Of a DNA stretch of 64,000 nt, positions 16,743 through 25,772 are shown piece by piece. A program made the translations under genes and the position numbers. The stretch's first letter is position 1; every line of letters starts with the position of its first letter. The DNA comes from Micromonospora sp. NBC_00389 (GTDB taxonomy: Bacteria; Actinomycetota; Actinomycetes; Mycobacteriales; Micromonosporaceae), in contig NZ_CP107947.1 of NCBI RefSeq assembly GCF_036059255.1, positions 3,410,001-3,474,000 of the forward strand, read 5' to 3'. Below the pieces are notes generated by a model. That model was given only the letters and a program-made list of their open reading frames with translations. It did not search any database and was not told the origin of the DNA.

Positions 16743-19037
16743 TCAGTGGGTGGGGCGCAGGATGCCCAGGCGTTGGGTGGCGCGGGTGAGCGCGACATAC
16801 AGGTCGCTGCGCCCGCGCGGTGACTCGGCCACCATCCGGTCCGGGTCGACCACCAGCACCGAGTCGAACTCCAGCCCCTTGGCCTGCGCGACGGTCAGCA
16901 CCACCACCCGGCTCTCCAGCTCCGGGTGCTCGCCAACGGCGGCCTCCGGCAGCGCGGCGGTCACCGTCGCCCCCAGCACGTCCACCCGGCCGGCCGGCAC
17001 GATCACGCCGAGCCGGCCGTCGGCCAGCCCCGCCGCCTCCCGGGTGGCCGCCGCCACCAACTCCGCCGCCAACTGCTCGTCGGGCACCGCCCGGTCCCAC
17101 GGCGGTACGCCGCTCTCGCGCACCGAGCGCGGCGGCCGCAGCGCCGGGTCGATCTCCGCCAGTACGTCGGCCGCGACCGCCATGATCTCGGCGGGGGTGC
17201 GGTAGCTGACCGTCAGCTCGGTCAACCGCCATCGCTGCGCCACGTACGGGGCGAGGGCGTCCGCCCAGGAGGGCGTGCCGGTGAGCGCGCCGGTCTGCGC
17301 CACGTCCCCGACGATCGTCATCGACCGGCTCGGGCAGCGGCGCATCAGCAGCCGCCACGCCATCGGCGACAGCTCCTGCGCCTCGTCCACGATGACGTGA
17401 CCGAACGCCCACTTCCGGTCGGCGGCGGCGCGCTGCGCGGTGGTCAGGCGGTCGGCCTCCTCCTGCCGCTCCAGCAGCCGATCCGCGTCGATCAGGTCGA
17501 TCACGCCGAGGATCTCACCGCCCTCGGCCTCGTCCTCGACGTCGATCGAGCGGGAACCCCGGGCGATCTCCAGCACGCCCTCGGCGTACTCCCGTTCCAT
17601 CATGCGGATGCGATCCCGCCGGGCGGCGGCGGCGCGCTCGTCCTCGCCGAGCAGCTCGGCGGCCTCGTCCAGCAGCGGCACGTCGGCCGGTGTCCAGCCA
17701 CCCGGCTCGCGGTGCAGCAGGGCCCGCTCCGCGTCGGTGAGCATCGGGGCGGCGGTGGCGATCCGGTCCGGGTCGGCGTACAGGTCGGCGAGCAGGCGCT
17801 GCGGGGTGAGCACCGGCCAGAGCCGGTCGAGGGTGGCCCGGATCTCCGGTTCGTCTCGCAACTCCCGGCGGATCTCGGCCCGGTCGGCCTCGTCGAGCAG
17901 GTTGTCCCCGCCCAGCGGGTCGGCGCCGATCCGTTCGGCCACCTGGTCGGCGAGCGCGTGCACGATCTCCACGTCGAACAGCGCCCGGGCCAGGTTGTGC
18001 GGCCGGTCGGCGCGGCGCACCCGGTCCCGGGCAGCGCGCACGGTCTCCGGGTCGAGGGTCAGCGCCTCCCGCTCCACCTCGATCTCCAGCGGCTCGTTCG
18101 GCACCCACTGCCGGTCCTGTACGGCCAGCGCCAGCACCTCGGCCAGCACCGCTCGGCCCTTGAGCGCGGCGGTCTCGGCCGGCTCGGTCCGTTGCGCACT
18201 GACCCCGGGGAAGAGGTCGCCCTGGGTACGCAGCAGCACGCCGGTCTCGGCCAGCGTGGGCAGCACCTGGGAGATGTAGCGCAGGAAGGTCGCGTTCGGG
18301 CCCACCAGCAGGACGCCCCGACTGGACAGCTCCCGCCGGTGTGTGTAGAGCAGGTACGCCGCCCGGTGCAGCGCGACCGCCGTCTTGCCGGTGCCCGGGC
18401 CGCCCTGGACCACCATCACCCCCGGCAGATCGGCGCGGATGATCCGGTCCTGTTCGGCCTGGATGGTCTCCACGATGTCGCGCATCCGGCCGGTCCGACC
18501 GGCGTTGAGCGCGGCGAGCAGCGAGGCCTCGCCGGTCAGCTCCTCGTGGGCGTCCGGAGCGGCGGTGTCGATGTCGAGCACCTCGTCGTTGAGCCCGGTC
18601 ACCTTGCGCTGACGGGTACGCAGGTGCCGGCGGCGGCGGACGCCCTGCGGGTTGGCGGCGGTGGCGAGATAGAACGGGCGGGCGGCGGGAGCCCGCCAGT
18701 CCATCAGCACAGGGTCGTAGTCGCCGGTGGTATCGAAGATGCCGATCCGGCCGATGTAGCGGCGGGAGTCGTCGTCGCCGTCGAGACGCCCGAAACAGAG
18801 CCCGTCCTCCACGGCGGAGAACTGCTCGACCTGGTCGGCGTACATCGCTACCGAGCTGTCCCGCTGGGAGCGGTCCTGGCGGGTGCCGCCGGTGCTGCGC
18901 AGCTCGTCGGTGAGCCGGGAGGCGGCCTGCTCACGCAGCCCGTCCAGCCGGTCGTAGAGCATCGAGACGTACTCCTGCTCGCGGCCGATCTCGTCGTCGA
19001 GCGGCAATTCGCCGGAACCGCCGGAGTGCCTTGACAA
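16743..19037 (-). CDS. helR: HelR/HelD-type RNA polymerase recycling helicase
   Basis: 764 residues. The N-terminal coiled-coil arm (REQEYVSMLYDRLDGLREQA) inserts into the RNA polymerase channel in HelD structures. Superfamily-1 motifs follow: Walker A GGPGTGKTAVALH (about 208), Walker B VIVDEAQELSPMAWR, motif III IVGDVAQTG, motif V VLTVAQAKGLEFDSVLVVD and motif VI YVALTRATQRLG. HelD/HelR proteins remove stalled RNA polymerase from DNA. In Streptomyces the HelR type also displaces rifamycins and gives tolerance, so this gene may be a rifamycin-resistance determinant. TTG start with AGGGAGA upstream. The leader contains an unusual AT-rich palindrome (19070-19089). Confidence 0.88.
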   Translation of the reverse strand: MSRHSGGSGELPLDDEIGREQEYVSMLYDRLDGLREQAASRLTDELRSTGGTRQDRSQRDSSVAMYADQVEQFSAVEDGLCFGRLDGDDDSRRYIGRIGIFDTTGDYDPVLMDWRAPAARPFYLATAANPQGVRRRRHLRTRQRKVTGLNDEVLDIDTAAPDAHEELTGEASLLAALNAGRTGRMRDIVETIQAEQDRIIRADLPGVMVVQGGPGTGKTAVALHRAAYLLYTHRRELSSRGVLLVGPNATFLRYISQVLPTLAETGVLLRTQGDLFPGVSAQRTEPAETAALKGRAVLAEVLALAVQDRQWVPNEPLEIEVEREALTLDPETVRAARDRVRRADRPHNLARALFDVEIVHALADQVAERIGADPLGGDNLLDEADRAEIRRELRDEPEIRATLDRLWPVLTPQRLLADLYADPDRIATAAPMLTDAERALLHREPGGWTPADVPLLDEAAELLGEDERAAAARRDRIRMMEREYAEGVLEIARGSRSIDVEDEAEGGEILGVIDLIDADRLLERQEEADRLTTAQRAAADRKWAFGHVIVDEAQELSPMAWRLLMRRCPSRSMTIVGDVAQTGALTGTPSWADALAPYVAQRWRLTELTVSYRTPAEIMAVAADVLAEIDPALRPPRSVRESGVPPWDRAVPDEQLAAELVAAATREAAGLADGRLGVIVPAGRVDVLGATVTAALPEAAVGEHPELESRVVVLTVAQAKGLEFDSVLVVDPDRMVAESPRGRSDLYVALTRATQRLGILRPTH

Positions 19038-19069
19038 GCCGTCTCCCTAAAGATTAGAATCCTTTGCAG

Positions 19070-19095
19070 GAACGGCTTTTAAGCCGTTCTTTTTT
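19070..19095 (+). promoter_or_regulatory. 20-bp perfect palindrome with T-run in the helR leader
   Basis: GAACGGCTTTTAAGCCGTTC is a perfect palindrome, followed on the plus strand by CTTTTTT. As a plus-strand signal it would be a factor-independent terminator, yet no plus-strand gene ends here. It could stop antisense transcription into helR or act as an operator or 5'-leader hairpin for helR. Confidence 0.5.
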
Positions 19096-19185
19096 GTGCC
19101 CTCGAACTGTTGAAGATAGCGCGTCTCGCCGGCTCGGACCAAGCCGGACGGGCGGGCGCGCCCGGTGATCGTGAGGTGGCGGCGG

Positions 19186-19821
19186 ATGATCCTGCGGACC
19201 GGGCAACGGGTGGTCTTCATCGGCGACAGCATCACCGACTGCGGCCGGCAGGGCGCCGCCGCGCCGTACGGCGAGGGCTACGTCAGCCTCGTCCGCGCCC
19301 TCGTCAGCGCCCGCCACCCCGAGTTGGAGCTGGAGTGGGTCAACCGGGGTGTGAGCGGAGACACCGTCCGGCACCTGGCCGCCCGCTGGGCGGACGACGC
19401 GATCGCCGAGCGCCCCGACTGGCTCTCCGTGATGATCGGCATCAACGACATCTGGCGGCGCTACGGCGACCGGCCGGACGAGGCCGTCCCGATCGACGAG
19501 TACGAGCGCACCCTGCGTGACCTGCTCCGCCGGGCGGTGGACGCCACCGGCTGCCGGCTGATCCTCGGCGACCCGTTCCTGATTGAGGCCGACCGCAGCG
19601 AACCGCAGCGCGCCGACACCGACCGGTACGCCGCGGTGGTGGCCGCGCTGGCCGCCGAGTTCAACGCGGTGCACGTGCCCACCCAGGCGGCGTTCGACCG
19701 GGTGCTGGCGGTCAGTCCGGCGAAGCGCTGGGCCGACGACCGGGTGCACCCGCACCTGCCCGGCCATGCGGTGCTCGCCGACGCGTTCCTCACCGCTCTC
19801 GGCGCGACCGTCAGCGCCTGA
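19186..19821 (+). CDS. SGNH/GDSL-family hydrolase
   Basis: 211 residues from ATG 19186; a GTG seven codons earlier is possible. The SGNH blocks are clear: block I VVFIGDSITDCG with the catalytic Ser, block II Gly in WVNRGVSGDTV, block III MIGINDIWRR with the oxyanion Asn, and block V DDRVHPHLPGH with the Asp-x-x-His pair. There is no signal peptide, so it is a cytoplasmic esterase, most like the short-chain acyl or acetyl-xylan esterase group. The substrate is unknown. It looks monocistronic. Confidence 0.88.
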   Translation: MILRTGQRVVFIGDSITDCGRQGAAAPYGEGYVSLVRALVSARHPELELEWVNRGVSGDTVRHLAARWADDAIAERPDWLSVMIGINDIWRRYGDRPDEAVPIDEYERTLRDLLRRAVDATGCRLILGDPFLIEADRSEPQRADTDRYAAVVAALAAEFNAVHVPTQAAFDRVLAVSPAKRWADDRVHPHLPGHAVLADAFLTALGATVSA

Positions 19822-19915
19822 CTCAAGCACCGTCGACGCCGGTGCGCGTCGCTCGGCTATGTGCGGTGACGCCGGACACCAATGGGCCGGGCGCGGCGGG
19901 GCCGCAGACGACGAC

Positions 19916-19947
19916 GCGCCGGGCCGACCACAAGGTCGACCCGGCGC
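19916..19947. terminator. Hairpin terminator between convergent genes
   Basis: Arms GCGCCGGGCCGACC and GGTCGACCCGGCGC pair with one mismatch around ACAA, between the SGNH hydrolase and the LolA-like gene. Confidence 0.65.
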
Positions 19948-19960
19948 GAACACCGCTGGA

Positions 19961-21070
19961 TCAGCCGCGGGCGACCTGGTAGAGCCGCTCCGGCGTCACC
20001 GCGCCAGCGAGTACCCGGCCGTCGTCGGTGAGCAGCACGCTGAAGAGCTTGCCGCTGAGCAGCCGACCGCTGCCCCAGTCACCGCTGACCGCCGTGAGCC
20101 CGCCGAGCAGCTTCGACATGTCCACGTCCGGTGCCCCGGCCGGCTTGTCACCGGCCGGCTTGCCGCCGGTCGCTTCGTCGAGGCGGGCGACCAGCACGGT
20201 CGTCCAGCCGGCACCAACGGCCTTGACCTGCGGATCACCGGCCGGCGCGGAGTGGGCGGGTCGGCCCGCGGCCGACGGCTCGGCCGTCTCCTCGGTGACG
20301 GTCACCCCGGGCGGCGGGTTGAAGGTGAACTGGTCGGCGTCGGGGCGCTGGTAGTCGACCTGGGTGAAGGCCACCTCGAACGCCGGCTGGTCGCTGCCCT
20401 TGGCGAGCACCTCGAAGCGCAGCGGCACGTGCTGCTTGGCGTCGATGGCGATCCGCAGTTGGTGCACCAGCGAGTCCTTGTCGCGCGGCTGGAGCACCAG
20501 CTCGTACGCGTCCCGGCCGGCGACGGTGGCCGACCGGCCGACGCTGACCTCGGTGGTCGGGTCGATCGCGCCCAGGGCCAGGTCGGCGGCCTGCTGCGGG
20601 GTGGCCGGCAGGCTCGGGTCGGCCTCCGGTGCGGGCTTGCCCGCATCGGCGCCGAGCGTGCGGTGGCTGGCGGTGTTGCTGCGGCTCTGCCACGTCCACA
20701 CGTCCCGACCGTTGCGGATCACGTCCTGCTCGCCGAGCGTGTCCAGCAGCGCGACCCGCTGCCGCTCCGGCCCGGAGTACCAGACCCGCAGGGTGTGCGT
20801 GCCGGTCAGCAGGGTGGTCAGGTCGTTGCCGGGGACCAGCCCGACCAGCGGCGGCAGGCCGAGGTCGGCGCGCTGCACGACGGTGCCGGACAACCCCTCC
20901 AGCCGGGAGGTCTGCAGATCGACCAGGAGCTGGGCGGCGGTACGCGGCGGCAGGCTCGGCTCGGCCTCGGCGGCGAACGTGCCGATCGCCGCGCCGCCAC
21001 CGATGACGGCGACGGCGGCGGTCGCCGGGACCAGCCAGCGCAGGACGGGACGACTTCTCAGAACGGACAT
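19961..21070 (-). CDS. LolA-like exported protein beside a two-component system
   Basis: The ATG of MSVLRSRPVLRW is preceded by AGGAGG and gives a 369-residue protein; the open frame upstream is not needed. One N-terminal membrane/signal segment (WLVPATAAVAVIGGGAAIGT) is followed by an outer-membrane-lipoprotein-sorting (LolA/DUF2092-like) fold: VWYSGPERQRVALLDTLGEQ, DVWTWQSRSN and YELVLQPRD. In Gram-positives such proteins are secreted or anchored and may handle lipid or sense the envelope. It is divergent from the OmpR regulator (97-bp gap), so it is a plausible target of that system. Confidence 0.8.
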   Translation of the reverse strand: MSVLRSRPVLRWLVPATAAVAVIGGGAAIGTFAAEAEPSLPPRTAAQLLVDLQTSRLEGLSGTVVQRADLGLPPLVGLVPGNDLTTLLTGTHTLRVWYSGPERQRVALLDTLGEQDVIRNGRDVWTWQSRSNTASHRTLGADAGKPAPEADPSLPATPQQAADLALGAIDPTTEVSVGRSATVAGRDAYELVLQPRDKDSLVHQLRIAIDAKQHVPLRFEVLAKGSDQPAFEVAFTQVDYQRPDADQFTFNPPPGVTVTEETAEPSAAGRPAHSAPAGDPQVKAVGAGWTTVLVARLDEATGGKPAGDKPAGAPDVDMSKLLGGLTAVSGDWGSGRLLSGKLFSVLLTDDGRVLAGAVTPERLYQVARG

Positions 21071-21166
21071 GGTGGGCACCTCCTGCGACCATCCTGCCCG
21101 GTCGCCGCTGTGAACGTGCTGAGGACGCGGATCCGTCTCAATTGACCCGGGTGGCACCCTTGAGTC

Positions 21167-21823
21167 GTGCGGTTGCTGGTGGTGGAGGACGAGGCCCGGT
21201 TGGCGGCTGCCCTACAACGCGGCCTACAGGCGGAGGGGTTCGCGGTGGATGTGGCGGCGACCGGCCCGGCCGGCTTGGACGCCGCCCGACACGGCGGGTA
21301 CGACGCGATGATCCTCGACGTGATGCTGCCCGGCCTCTCCGGCTACGAGCTGGTCCGGCGGCTGCGCGCCGAGCAGCACTGGCTGCCGGTGCTGATGCTC
21401 TCCGCCAAGGACGGCGAGTACGACCAGGCCGACGGCCTGGACTGTGGCGCCGACGACTACCTCACCAAGCCCTTCTCGTACGTCGTGCTGCTGGCTCGCC
21501 TGCGGGCGCTGCTGCGCCGGGGCGCGCCGGAACGCCCGGCGGTGCTCGCGGTCGGCGACCTGCGGCTGGACCCGGCCCGGCGGCGGGTCACCCGGGCAGA
21601 CGCGGAGGTGGCGCTGACCGCGCGGGAGTTCGCGCTGCTGGACTACCTCATGCGCCGGCCCGGTCAGGTCGTCTCCAAGATCGAGCTGCTGGACCACGTT
21701 TGGGACGCGAGCCTGGAGACCGCACCGAACGCGGTCGAGGTGTACGTCGGATACCTGCGTCGCAAGCTCGGCCGGGACCGGCTGGAGACCGTCCGGGGCG
21801 CCGGCTACCGGTTGGCGACGTGA
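21167..21823 (+). CDS. OmpR/PhoB-family response regulator
   Basis: 218 residues. The receiver domain has acidic residues in VVEDEAR, phosphoacceptor Asp in MILDVMLPG, and Thr/Lys positions in MLSAKDG and DDYLTKPFSY. The C-terminal winged helix carries LTAREFALLDYLMRRPGQVV and VEVYVGYLRRKLG. GTG start. Its TGA overlaps the GTG of the kinase gene (GTGA), so the two are co-translated. Confidence 0.94.
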   Translation: MRLLVVEDEARLAAALQRGLQAEGFAVDVAATGPAGLDAARHGGYDAMILDVMLPGLSGYELVRRLRAEQHWLPVLMLSAKDGEYDQADGLDCGADDYLTKPFSYVVLLARLRALLRRGAPERPAVLAVGDLRLDPARRRVTRADAEVALTAREFALLDYLMRRPGQVVSKIELLDHVWDASLETAPNAVEVYVGYLRRKLGRDRLETVRGAGYRLAT

Positions 21824-23376
21824 GCACCGACGTCCCGGCCGACCTGACCGCCGGGGTGTCGCCCACTCCCGCGAACACCCCGCCGCCCGCCGCCGGCCCG
21901 ACGACTTCCGCCGGCCCGACGACTTCCGCCGGCCCGCCGCCCGCCGCGGGTCCCCCGGCCGCCGGCAGGCCCTGGCGCGGCCGGTTGCCGGTGCTCGGGC
22001 TGCGGGCCCGGCTCATGGCGATCGGGGCGTTCGGCCTCACCGTCGGGCTGGCCCTCGGCGGGGTGGTGCTGCTCGGGGCGCTCGGCTTCGTGCTCCAGCG
22101 CACCGTGGACACCGAGGCGTTCCGGACCGCCGACGCGGTCGCTCTGCTCGCCGCCGAGGACGCGTTGCCCGATCCACTGCCGGTGGCCGGCGGACAGGTA
22201 CGCGTCCAGGTGGTCGACGCGCAGGGGCGGGTCCGGGCCGCCTCGATCGACGCCGACCGGCTGGTACCGATGGTCCGCCCCGAGCGGTTGGAGCGCGATC
22301 GCCGGCAGCGGCTGGAGGTGTCGGCGGAGCGGGTCGGCCTCGCCGGCCCGGTCCGGGTGGTTACCGTTCCCGCCGGGACCGCAGACGACCCGCTGACCGT
22401 GCTGGTCGCCCGTTCGATGGCCGACGTGCGGCACAGCATGCACGTGGTCCGCACCATCCTGCTGGTGGCGTTCCCGCTGCTGGTGGCCGTGCTGGCCGGG
22501 GTGGCCTGGCGGGTGGTGGGGGCGACCCTGCGGCCGGTGGAGGCGTTGCGCCAGGGTGCCGAGGAGATCACCGGGCGGGCCGGGACCGGCCGACTGCCGG
22601 TGCCCGCCTCAGCGGACGAGATCCACCGGTTGGCGGTCACCCTCAACGGGATGCTGGACCGGTTGGAGTCCGCCCGGATTCGGCAGCGGGCGTTCGTCTC
22701 CGATGCGGCGCACGAGCTGCGCAGCCCACTGACCAACATCCGGACCGAGCTGGAGGTGGCTCAGCGCCTCGCCGGTCAGACGGACTGGACGGCGGTGACC
22801 GCCAACCTGCTCGCCGACACCGACCGGCTGAGCCGGCTGGTCGACGACCTGCTGCTGCTGGCTCGCCTGGACGAGACACCACCGGTCCGGGGGACCGGGC
22901 CGGTGGAGCTGGGAGCCCTGCTGAGCGAGGTCGCCGCCCGGTATCCGTCGCCGCCGGTGCGGGTGGTGCCGCCACCCGGCCCGCTGTGGACCGCCGGGAA
23001 CGCCGACGAGCTGCGCCGGGTGCTGGCCAACCTGGTCGACAACGCGGTCCGGCACGCGCAGGGCAGCGTCCTGCTCGCGGCCGAGGCGACGTCGGTGCAA
23101 CACCGGGAGGCGGCGTACCACCTGGTGACGGTGACTGACGACGGCCCGGGGATTCCGGTGGCCGACCGGGGTCGGGTCTTCGGCCGGTTCACCCGGCTGG
23201 ACGACGGGCGGGCGCGTGACGACGGCGGGGCCGGCCTGGGCCTGGCCATCGTGTGGGAGCTGGTCCGCCGGGCCGGTGGCAGCATCACGCTGACGGACGC
23301 CGACAACCAGCGCGGGCTACGTGTCTGCCTGCTGCTGCCGGCGTTGCCAACCGAGCCGACCGCCGACACCCCGTGA
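21820..23376 (+). CDS. Sensor histidine kinase
   Basis: 518 residues from the GTG that overlaps the regulator's stop. A Pro/Ala/Thr-rich cytosolic lead includes tandem GPTTSAG units from an 18-bp DNA repeat. Then come helix 1 (LMAIGAFGLTVGLALGGVVL), an extracellular sensor of about 110 residues, helix 2 (ILLVAFPLLVAVLAGVAW), HAMP, the H-box FVSDAAHELRSPLTNIRTEL, N-box RRVLANLVDNAVRHA, DDGPGIP and GGAGLGLAIVWELV. It should phosphorylate the paired OmpR protein. The signal is unknown. The neighbouring LolA-like protein suggests an envelope-related role. Confidence 0.94.
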   Translation: MSTDVPADLTAGVSPTPANTPPPAAGPTTSAGPTTSAGPPPAAGPPAAGRPWRGRLPVLGLRARLMAIGAFGLTVGLALGGVVLLGALGFVLQRTVDTEAFRTADAVALLAAEDALPDPLPVAGGQVRVQVVDAQGRVRAASIDADRLVPMVRPERLERDRRQRLEVSAERVGLAGPVRVVTVPAGTADDPLTVLVARSMADVRHSMHVVRTILLVAFPLLVAVLAGVAWRVVGATLRPVEALRQGAEEITGRAGTGRLPVPASADEIHRLAVTLNGMLDRLESARIRQRAFVSDAAHELRSPLTNIRTELEVAQRLAGQTDWTAVTANLLADTDRLSRLVDDLLLLARLDETPPVRGTGPVELGALLSEVAARYPSPPVRVVPPPGPLWTAGNADELRRVLANLVDNAVRHAQGSVLLAAEATSVQHREAAYHLVTVTDDGPGIPVADRGRVFGRFTRLDDGRARDDGGAGLGLAIVWELVRRAGGSITLTDADNQRGLRVCLLLPALPTEPTADTP

Positions 23377-23407
23377 CGAGCCGCCACCACGCTCCGGCTC
23401 ACCATGT

Positions 23408-25204
23408 TCAGCGGCGGCGGGTACAGACCTCGTCGGCGCTGGCGATGGTGTCGGTGGACCAGACGACGGCCACCGTGAAGCAGTAGTCGTTGGTGCGGCT
23501 CAGCGCGTAGACCACGAAGCTGGTGGCGCCGGCGGGCAGCGTGGCGAACGGGCTCTTGCCCTGACCGACCCGACCGCCGGAGACGACCACCGGCCCCTCG
23601 CCGCCGGCCGGGTAGGTCCAGGACAGGGCGATGTTGTCCCGGTTGTCGCGTAGGGCCACCGTGCCCGGTGGGGTGCCGGGTGCGGCTACGGGCGGCGCCG
23701 CGCCGGGCGGAGCCGCGCTGGTGGTGGCCGGTGTGGCGCTGGCCGGTGCGCCCGTACCGGTCGGGCCGGCGCTGGGGGAGCCGGTGTCCGGCGTGGGCAC
23801 CTGGTCGTCCCGCTCGCCGACCCGGGCCACCCCGGCGATTACCGCCGCGGCGCCCAGCAGGACCACGACCACACCGCCCACCAGCACCGGCACCAACCGG
23901 TTGCGCTGCGGCGGCGGTGCCCGGTGTACGGGCACCGGCAGCAATCGGGACGGCGTGTACGGCTCGACCGGCGTGTACGACTGGGACGGCGTGTACGGCT
24001 CGGTCGATGTGTACGGCTCGGCCGACGTGTACGGCTCGGTCGGCGGACCCGGCTCGGACGGCGCGCCGGGTCGGTGCAGCCGGTACACCCCCGACGCCTC
24101 TTCCTCGCCGCCAGCGAGGCCGACCACGGACGGGGGCACCGGCGGGTCGGTGGGGTGGAGCGTGGACTCGTTGGTCGGACCGGGTGGCCACCATGAGCCC
24201 GCCGGCCCACCGGGTTCGTCGGCCGGCACACGGGGATTCGGCACCGCACCGCCGCCCGCGACGGCCCCGCCGCCGGCCGCCGCACCGCCGCTGGCCACGG
24301 GTCCGCCTCCGGCCGCCGCGCCGCCGGCAAGGGCGCCGCCGCCGGCCGTGGCCCCACCGCCGGTAACGGCAGCGTCGGTGGACGCCGGGCCGGAGTGGTG
24401 CGGCGAGGGCTCCGGCGGGTGGTAGCCGGACCCGACCCGCCCGTCGCTGTGCGGCGGGGTGCGGGCGGCCGGCACCGCCGGGGTGTCCGGGGCGGTGGGC
24501 GGGTCGTCGGCGCACACGTGGTCGGGGTTGGCCGCCGCGCGGGCCAGTGCCGCCACCTGCAAGGCCAGCGGGTCGTTGGCGGCCAGGTGCTGCCGGCACA
24601 GCTCACGGGCCAGCGCCAGATTGTCGTGTGCCTCGGCGAACTGCCCACAGTCGCGCTGCATCGCGCCGAGCCGGGCCAGCATCTTGATGCCGCTGGGATG
24701 GCCGTCGCCGTACACCTCGCGGTGCAGCTCCCAGGCGTCCTGGAGCCGGTCGCGGGCCACCGTGCACTGGCCGCGGGCGTACCCGACGGTGGCCAGGTCG
24801 GCATGGGCGGCGAGCACCCGCAGCGACTCGGGGCCGTCCTGCGCCGTCAGCTCGATGATGACTTCCTGGTAGAGCCGAGCGGCACGGGAGTGGCTGCCGA
24901 CCCGGTGCAGCACCGCGGCCAGGGTCGCCGCGGCGGCCACCGTGCGGGGGTCGGTGCGGCCGTGCAGCCGGTTGGTGGCCGCGTACGCGAAGGCGGCCCA
25001 GCCCCGCGCGGAGTGCGGCTCGCCGAGGGCGACCAGCACGCGTGCCTGGAGGCTGGCCGCCTCGGCCAGCTCGGGGCTGGCGTTGGCCGGGCGGGGGTCG
25101 GCGTCGGTGAGCGCGTCGGAGAGCAGCCGCTGCGCGCCGGCCAGGTCACCGGCGGACACGAGGTGGTGCGCCTGATCAGTCAGTTCGCCGAAGCCGGAGG
25201 ACAC
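23408..25204 (-). CDS. TPR protein with one membrane helix and an extracellular Fn3-like domain
   Basis: 598 residues, GTG start. Residues 1-225 are helical TPR-type repeats (AAAATLAAVLHRVGSHSRAA, MLARLGAMQRDCGQFAEAHD). They are followed by about 200 residues of Ala/Gly and Pro/Tyr/Thr low complexity, including tandem EPYT units. One membrane helix follows (LVPVLVGGVVVVLLGAAAVI), then a Ser/Thr/Pro linker and a C-terminal fibronectin-III-like domain ending in DYCFTVAVVWSTDTIASADE. The topology suggests an inner scaffold coupled to an outer binding domain. I know of no function. Confidence 0.75.
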   Translation of the reverse strand: MSSGFGELTDQAHHLVSAGDLAGAQRLLSDALTDADPRPANASPELAEAASLQARVLVALGEPHSARGWAAFAYAATNRLHGRTDPRTVAAAATLAAVLHRVGSHSRAARLYQEVIIELTAQDGPESLRVLAAHADLATVGYARGQCTVARDRLQDAWELHREVYGDGHPSGIKMLARLGAMQRDCGQFAEAHDNLALARELCRQHLAANDPLALQVAALARAAANPDHVCADDPPTAPDTPAVPAARTPPHSDGRVGSGYHPPEPSPHHSGPASTDAAVTGGGATAGGGALAGGAAAGGGPVASGGAAAGGGAVAGGGAVPNPRVPADEPGGPAGSWWPPGPTNESTLHPTDPPVPPSVVGLAGGEEEASGVYRLHRPGAPSEPGPPTEPYTSAEPYTSTEPYTPSQSYTPVEPYTPSRLLPVPVHRAPPPQRNRLVPVLVGGVVVVLLGAAAVIAGVARVGERDDQVPTPDTGSPSAGPTGTGAPASATPATTSAAPPGAAPPVAAPGTPPGTVALRDNRDNIALSWTYPAGGEGPVVVSGGRVGQGKSPFATLPAGATSFVVYALSRTNDYCFTVAVVWSTDTIASADEVCTRRR

Positions 25205-25261
25205 GCCCCATCGTGCTCATTTGACGACGGTAAGTACAAGTCCCGCGCCGGTGTCGATCGG

Positions 25262-25726
25262 TCAGGATCCGGTCAGGTGCTCGGCCAGTGTCTCGCTGAT
25301 CCGGCGTAGCTGGTCGACCTGGGCCGGGCTCAACGCGTCGAACAGATGTCGGCGTACCTCCTCGACGTGGCCGGGTGCGGCGGCGGCGAGGGTGGCGAAA
25401 CCGGCGTCGGTGAGCAGCGCGACCTGCCCGCGCCGGTCCGTGGGGCACTCCTCGCGGCGCACCCAGCCGGCCGACTCCAGCCGGGCCACGGCGTGCGAAA
25501 GGCGGCTGCGCGACGATCCGGTCACCTCGGCCAGATCGCTCATCCGCAGCTGGCGGTCGGGGGCCTCGGAGAGCCGGACCAGGATCTCGTAGTAGGCGTG
25601 CGGCATGCCGGCGTCGCGTTGCAGCTCGCGGTCGAGCGTGTCCATCAGCGCCCGTGAGGCGGTGAGGTACGCCCGCCAGGTGCGCTGCTCGTCGGAGTCC
25701 AGCCAGCGGGTCATGACCGCCATCAT
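25262..25726 (-). CDS. MarR-family transcriptional regulator
   Basis: 154 residues: dimerisation helices, then the winged helix LRMSDLAEVTGSSRSRLSHA, VARLESAGWVRRE, and the wing DRRGQVALLTDAG. Divergent from the VOC gene over a 46-bp gap containing an 18-bp palindrome. The start codon lies very close to that site, so the message may be nearly leaderless. Likely represses itself and the VOC gene, releasing on binding a phenolic or quinone-type ligand (family knowledge). Confidence 0.9.
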   Translation of the reverse strand: MMAVMTRWLDSDEQRTWRAYLTASRALMDTLDRELQRDAGMPHAYYEILVRLSEAPDRQLRMSDLAEVTGSSRSRLSHAVARLESAGWVRREECPTDRRGQVALLTDAGFATLAAAAPGHVEEVRRHLFDALSPAQVDQLRRISETLAEHLTGS

Positions 25727-25734
25727 ACCCGAGA

Positions 25735-25752
25735 TAGTTGAACGCTCAACTA
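25735..25752. promoter_or_regulatory. MarR operator candidate
   Basis: TAGTTGA-ACGC-TCAACTA, perfect 7-bp arms in the gap between the divergent marR-like and VOC genes. The TTGA/TCAA spacing is typical of MarR sites. AT-rich compared with its surroundings. Confidence 0.75.
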
Positions 25753-25772
25753 AACCGCGCTAGCCTGGGGTC

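Noticed and set aside
16926..19034. 700-codon plus-strand ORF opposite helR
   Set aside because: Shadow of helR. No motif, no RBS, and the helicase motifs on the other strand are unambiguous.
19031..19043. Rifamycin-associated element (RAE) upstream of helR
   Set aside because: GGCTTGTCAAGGC overlaps the start codon and shares CTTG/CAAG arms with RAE, but the spacing is wrong and it lies within the coding start. No convincing RAE was found by eye.
23940..24050. CRISPR-like repeats
   Set aside because: The 18-bp repeats are in frame within a coding low-complexity stalk and have no spacers.
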